Source: Anagrus nilaparvatae (Eukaryota; Arthropoda; Insecta; Hymenoptera; Mymaridae). From it: a stretch of 64,000 nt of DNA. Below, in pieces: positions 59,350-64,000 of this stretch (position 1 is its first letter; the number at the start of each line of letters is the position of its first letter). The stretch is taken from positions 62,001-126,000 of the forward strand of contig JAKSXM010000284.1 of assembly GCA_022575985.1 (NCBI GenBank). The letters are read 5' to 3'. The notes beneath the pieces are model-generated. The model made no database searches and had not been told where the DNA came from. It saw nothing but the letters and a program-made list of their open reading frames with translations. Made by a program: the position numbers and the translations under genes.

Positions 59350-59990
59350 TAGGCATTAATCTTGGGTGCCCCACGGATCGGTACTTTGTCCCTTTATTTT
59401 GCCTCTACATCAATGACTTACTGAATTACTTACCTAAGTATCTCCACAAAGTATGCCTCCTGCCATTGAGAAGCTTTCGTTGATTTCTAGCAAAATTTCT
59501 GATAGGCCCGATAGTGTTTCACTTCGACTTAATCATGAAAAAACTACAGCAATTTTCGTTGGCATGAGTATCTTTTTGGATCGTCTTAATAGTTTCAATT
59601 ATTCTGTTTTTATGACTAATGGAATTACTTTTTCATTTGAAAAAGAGGAAAAAAGCTCTAACGTGATAATTAATAGTAAGCTAAGTTGGGAATCACAGGA
59701 TAATTATATTGAAAGAAAGATGGCAATACAGGACATTGATATATATTTTTGAAGTACGAAGAGATGCACATATTATTCCCTACAGGAATTCACTTGGCTT
59801 GCTCTGTTCTGACACACGCAGATTATATTTTGAAGCAATATTAATTTATAAAAGTTTTTCGTCTTAATCAGCCTGATCATCTAGTTAATTTTTTTACGAA
59901 GTATAGATCTAAGAATGTTGCTCCTGGTGCATTGAAGACCAAAGAACTATCTTTACCTAAGTTGAAGTGGCGCTAAGTTTTTTTCAGTCA
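59350..59990 (+). pseudogene. Non-LTR retrotransposon RT relic (C-terminal half)
   Basis: Begins inside the RT core: after ATTAATCTT the frame reads GCPTDRYFV/GVPHGSVLCP (a shifted GVPQGSVLGP box), then LYINDLLNYLPKYL. The open stretch 59453-59752 gives LRLNHEKTTAIFVGM and SSNVIINSKLSWESQDNYI, the region after YADD in Jockey-like RTs (KTTAIVFG, SKLSWDNHI). Further pieces, NFFTKYRSKNVAPGAL and TKELSLPKLKW, lie near 59885-59975. The YADD box itself is lost and frames shift several times. Confidence 0.7.
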
Positions 59991-60018
59991 ATTTCCAAAG
60001 GTTAAAAAATTTTATTTA

Positions 60019-60310
60019 CGAGCTTCGCCGGCTTTGAGTACTGAAAAAAAAGTTTAAAAATATACTTTCAAGTACTCTTCTGTATTCTGGGAATGATTTT
60101 GGAGCTATTTTTTAAAAATATTGATAACAAATATGAAACCAACGTTTTGCTAGATTCACTCTGGCTTGTCAAAAATATTTTTTATGAGCTTCGTTGGCTT
60201 TGAGTACTGAAAAAAAAGTTTAAAAATATACTTTCAAGCACTGTTCTGCATTCTGGTAATGATTTTTCAGCTATTTTTTAAAAATATTGACAACAAATTT
60301 GAAACCAGAA
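60019..60310. repeat. Tandem duplication, period about 167 bp
   Basis: GAGCTTCGCCGGCTTTGAGTACTGAAAAAA at 60019 recurs with GAGCTTCGTTGGC at about 60186. Both units continue TTTAAAAATATACTTTCAAG and CTATTTTTTAAAAATATTGA. Almost two units; the right one ends near 60310. Confidence 0.7.
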
Positions 60311-60454
60311 ATTTTTTTCCTATGCTCAAAAATATTTTGGTTCCTCAAAGAGGAATTGTGATAGGTCAAATTTCGATTTTTGATTTTTTGGTATATAAGC
60401 ATATTTTGAGACTTCAGGAAGCTAAAAAACCGATTTTTAAAAAAAGTCTGTGTT

Positions 60455-60474
60455 TGTGTGTGTGTGTGTGTGTG
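60455..60474. repeat. TG microsatellite
   Basis: About ten TG units. Confidence 0.85.
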
Positions 60475-60502
60475 TTTTATTATATTTCAAAAACATTGCG
60501 GA

Positions 60503-61515
60503 GTTAAGACCTAATTTTTTTTCAAAAATTTTTTTATCAAAAAAGCTCCAGGTACTTTTTTTTTTTTAATTTGGATGTAATACATCATTTATTTCCACGA
60601 AAGTACTTATATTTGAAAGTATGATTTTTACTCGATATCTCGAATCTCATACTTAATTTTTTGAAAATTTTTTTCCCCAAATTTTTTTCACGAAAAAATA
60701 CAAAAAAAAATAATTTTTTTTTTCTTTTTGGACGTAGTACCTAATTTATTTCTATGAAAGTACTAGTTTTAGAAAGTTTGTTTATAGTAATTTTTTGGAT
60801 TTGATACCGAATTTTTTCAAAAATTTTTCTCAAAATTAAAAAAACAAAAAAATTATTGCAATAAAATAAAATTACTGCAATATTTTTTTTTTTGGGGGTG
60901 TATTACCTCATTTAATTCCATGAATGTACTAATATCTGAAAATATTGCAACCGGTGATGTTTCACAACCGTTATGAAATTAAGACCTAATTTTTTTTTCA
61001 AAAATTTTTTCACCAGAAAAGCTCTAGGTACTTTTTTTTTTTTTTTAATTTCGATGTAATAACTCATTTATTTCCACGAAAGTACTTATATTTGAAAGTA
61101 TGATTTTTACTCGATATCTCGAATCTTATACTTAATTTTTAAAAAATTTTTTTCCCAAAATTTTTTTCACGAAAAATACATAAAACACCAATTTTTTTTT
61201 TTTGGACGTTGTACGTAATTATTATTTTTATGAAAAAACTAGTTTTAGAAAGTTCTTTTTTAGTCATATTTCGGATCTGATACCGAATTTTTTCAAAAAT
61301 TGTTTCCCAAATTAAAAAAAACAAAAAAAATAAAAAACCTGCAATATTTTTTTTTTGTTGGTGTAATACCTCATTTAATTCCATGAAAGTACTCATATCT
61401 GAAAATATTGTAATCGGTGATATTTCACAACCAAGACCTAATTTTTTTTTTCAACAATTTTTTCATCAAGGTTTTTTTTTTTTTTAATTCGGATGTAATA
61501 TCTCATTTATTTCCA
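60503..61515. repeat. Tandem duplication, period about 450-480 bp, 2.2 units
   Basis: AAGACCTAATTTTTTTTCAA at about 60506, 60984 and 61433 starts each unit. Shared later strings: GCTCCAGGTACTTTTTT or GCTCTAGGTACTTTTTT, ATTTCCACGAAAGTACTTAT, TTTACTCGATATCTCGAATC, TTTTTGGACGTAGTAC or GACGTTGTAC, and TAATTCCATGAAWGTACT. It looks as if it grew by duplication from the 167-bp repeat neighbourhood. No coding content. Confidence 0.75.
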
Positions 61516-61659
61516 ATTAATAAATATATAAACAAAACTAGCAAAAATTGATTTATTACACCGTCGTCCACCATTCCAAACGTCTTCTAAAGGGCCCAAT
61601 TTGTAACGAAAGTTTATTGTGTCTTATCCGTCTATAGAATTGCTAGCTGAAACGAAGTT

Positions 61660-61985
61660 GCGAGTTTACTCCAGTCAATATACGGAAGGGGGGGTACGAT
61701 TTTCTTCTACCATCATCAGATTTGGTCTACAATAGGTTTTGTGGGTCACTGATCACGAATTTCGGGGTCTTTTCTATGAAAAGTTAATATTTCATAATTA
61801 GCAAAAATCCCCTTTAAAAAGGGGGTGTTTTTGCTATTTTGGCACACTAAGCGTTCAGAAACGGTTTTAATGGGTTTTTTGGGTCGTTGAACAAGAATTT
61901 TGGGGAATTTTTTGTTAAAAATTAATTTCTCACCCTTAAATTAACAGAAACTAGCCCTAAAAGTTTTTGCTATTATCGCATAAAA
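61660..61985. repeat. Dispersed repeat, GGGTCACTGATCACGAA family (copy 4)
   Basis: TACTCCAGTCAATATACGGA, CATCATCAGATTTGGTCTAC, GGTCACTGATCACGAATTTC, GGGGTCTTTTCTATGAAAAG; later GGGTCGTTGAACAAGAATTT. Closest to the copy at 38930. Confidence 0.6.
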
Positions 61986-62540
61986 TCTATTTCTTTCTCG
62001 GAAAAAGGGTACTTTATTTATTTATCTTACAAGATTGTTTCCCTTAACGTAAATTGTAAACGATTTGGTTAACGATCACGTTTTAACAAGGCCATAATAT
62101 AAAATAATAATTATTTTATACATACATAATATTTCATCTCTACTTAAAATTTCATTTAAACAAAAAGAAAAAGAAAATGACATATTAAACGAGAAATTTA
62201 ATTATACATACAATTTTAATTTTATGCAAAAAAAAAAAAAATTTACATGAACAATAATTAAATAAATTAACGTTGCATAAAGCTTAATATTAAAATCATG
62301 ATTAAAAAAAAAAAATTTATATTAAATTTTATTAAACAATTATTTCGTTACGATTTCATGACGTCGATAGTAAATTTTGTTTATTGAATTTTAATAAAAA
62401 AAATCTATGTACCAAAATTTGATACAGTAAAACGTACGTAATTTCATTAATAAATTGATACTGCATATTTGAAGAAGAAAAAAATATCATATAAAATTTA
62501 AAACTGGTTTGATATTTATAAAAGTTATTTTTTATAAATA
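61986..62540. other. Intergenic, nothing recognised
   Basis: AT-rich with A13 and A11 runs. No gene. Confidence 0.4.
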
Positions 62541-62547
62541 ATATTTT

Positions 62548-62668
62548 TATATAGAAAACTGGTTAAACACGAACATTCTCACTCGTGGTATCTTTTAAAT
62601 AGTCCGGAATGGACTTGCTGACCAAGTGGCCTCTTTTACACTTGTCTTGAGACCGGAAGTCTTTAAAG
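62548..62668 (+). promoter_or_regulatory. Candidate promoter and untranslated first exon of a further gene
   Basis: TATATAG at 62548-62554 is 33 bp before TCACTC at 62579-62584, a plausible initiator. The next 85 bp are clearly richer in G+C (GTCCGGAATGGACTTGCTGA, GACCGGAAGTC) and end CTTTAAAG before the strong donor GTAAGTG at 62669. The only ATG frame in it is 13 codons. This resembles the leader arrangement of genes B and C, so the next Osiris gene may begin here, with its coding exons beyond the window. Confidence 0.5.
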
Positions 62669-64000
62669 GTAAGTGTATAGATGGATATAATGAAAAAAGA
62701 TACGGAAATTGAGATTCTTTTTTTTTTCTTTTTTCATAAAAATTTATTTACAAATTAACTGATCTAATTTTCTCTTCATTCTTATTATGAGACAATTTTT
62801 CTTTTTTTCGTATTATATTTTAATAAAGTATGCACTTTTGTTATCGTGTGAATGAATTCTAGACTCTCTCTTCTTTTTAAGATTCTCTTTTTACTATTAG
62901 AAACAAAAAAAATTGTTTGTATTTTTTTCATTCAATTTTTAAGAGAAAATCAAGTTATTTGGGCTAATCAAAGTTAAAAATACAGATTGTATGTTGAACT
63001 ATTTCTGACTTTGATAAATTTAAAGTACTTGGTTTTTAGAAAAATAATTTGTTTTTTGTGAAAATGATGGATTAGTGTGATTTTTAACTTGATCCCAACC
63101 GAGCTCCAAAATATTTTTAGCCAAGAACGTGATTATTTTCCTTAATTTTTAGCTCCCTAGACTCCATTTAATTCTCTAGCAAGAATAAAGGGTCGATTTC
63201 ATGGAGCGTATTTATAGCGTATTTATATTACTAGATTCTTGGGACACTAGAGTTGAAACAATTAAAGTTTAGTAATTATCACTAAATTTTTATCAAAGTT
63301 TGCCCTGAGGCGGTTGTATGGGTCCTGCTTAAGAAGAATTTTATTAGATTTTGAGTCATAATTAATTATTTCTAATCTAGTGCCTTAGAATCTAGCAAAA
63401 ATACTTTACATGAAATTGACCGATAAATAAAAATAAAGAAAATAATTTAGTTTATATTTTGAAGCTGACATCATGATAAAATAAATATCAGTTGGTCTAA
63501 AAAATTATTTCACTTTTTAATAAACTGAAACTACATTCATCATCGATGACCTAAAATTTTCTATAAATATAAAAATTTTGATTAATTCCTACTTTTTTCT
63601 TATACTAAAAAAGTCATAAAACTAATTTTCATAAATTTTTCAAAAATATAGAAATAAACTTTAAAACGTGACATTATAAAATTTTTATTTAATTTAAATT
63701 AGAAAATATTTAACATACATAAATATTAAATTAAATTATAAAAAGATTTATTCTCATAATAATAAAAAATTTATTTATAATAAAATTTGACATTAATTGA
63801 TAATAATATTTTTTTATACCATATGATTAATTTTTTATAAGTACCAGCTAATAAAATTTTTTTATCATTTAAATGACTTTTGAGTTATTTGACATTTTTG
63901 CATATCATTACTTTCTTTTATGGCATGTACAATGTAAGAAAAATTAGTTTGTAATTTTTTAAAATAATTCTTAAAATATAAATTTATGTACTAAAACGTG
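62669..64000 (+). other. Possible leader intron of the next gene
   Basis: AT-rich to the window end. No Osiris-like membrane block or signal peptide exon was found on the + strand. Confidence 0.35.

Overview
This is very AT-rich nuclear DNA from an insect. The evidence is spliced genes with GT-AG introns, a run of Osiris-family genes (an insect-specific family of small secreted or membrane proteins) on one strand, a mitochondrial sideroflexin gene, a GMC oxidoreductase gene, several decayed non-LTR retrotransposons, and many foldback (MITE-like) repeats. Low GC, asparagine/lysine-rich proteins and long T/A runs fit a holometabolous insect such as a parasitoid wasp, but the order cannot be settled from the window alone. 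No tRNA, rRNA, CRISPR or bacterial operon structure was seen.

Layout. 1-2.26 kb: the 3' part of a GMC oxidoreductase gene (+). 3.46-7.22 kb: a complete four-exon sideroflexin gene (-), with a dead Jockey/CR1-like LINE lying antisense in its second intron. 7.2-15 kb: no gene seen, but a dense set of foldback elements, including a TTAA-flanked one (12.4 kb), a TACCCAC-ended one (13.4 kb) and a CACTGTAAA-ended one (13.9 kb). 15.1-19.7 kb: Osiris-like gene A (+). 19.7-28.5 kb: no gene; foldback repeats. 28.6-28.9 kb: a probable promoter and untranslated first exon for gene B. 36.0-43.8 kb: Osiris-like gene B (+), with an unusual C-terminal four-cysteine domain. Its introns hold an R2-like RT fragment and one foldback inserted inside another. 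46.3-47.7 kb: a 1.47 kb hAT-like element with an exact 8-bp target duplication, filled with two arrays of palindromic tandem repeats (about 87 bp and exactly 96 bp). 48.6-49.7 kb: a decayed R1-like LINE (-). 50.7-53.2 kb: Osiris-like gene C (+). 54.8-62 kb: large foldbacks, an RT relic and simple tandem duplications. 62.5-62.7 kb: a probable promoter and 5' exon of a further + strand gene.

How the genes relate. The three Osiris-like genes are co-oriented and spaced 7 to 17 kb apart, as expected for the edge of the conserved Osiris cluster. Such genes are usually expressed together in cuticle-forming epidermis and trachea. Genes B and C each seem to start from a short untranslated exon, and the DNA around both starts shares the string AGTTGTTTC. 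The sideroflexin and GMC genes converge on each other and have no evident functional link to the cluster.

Exon joins were worked out by hand from reading frame, splice signals and family resemblance. No database search or alignment program was used.
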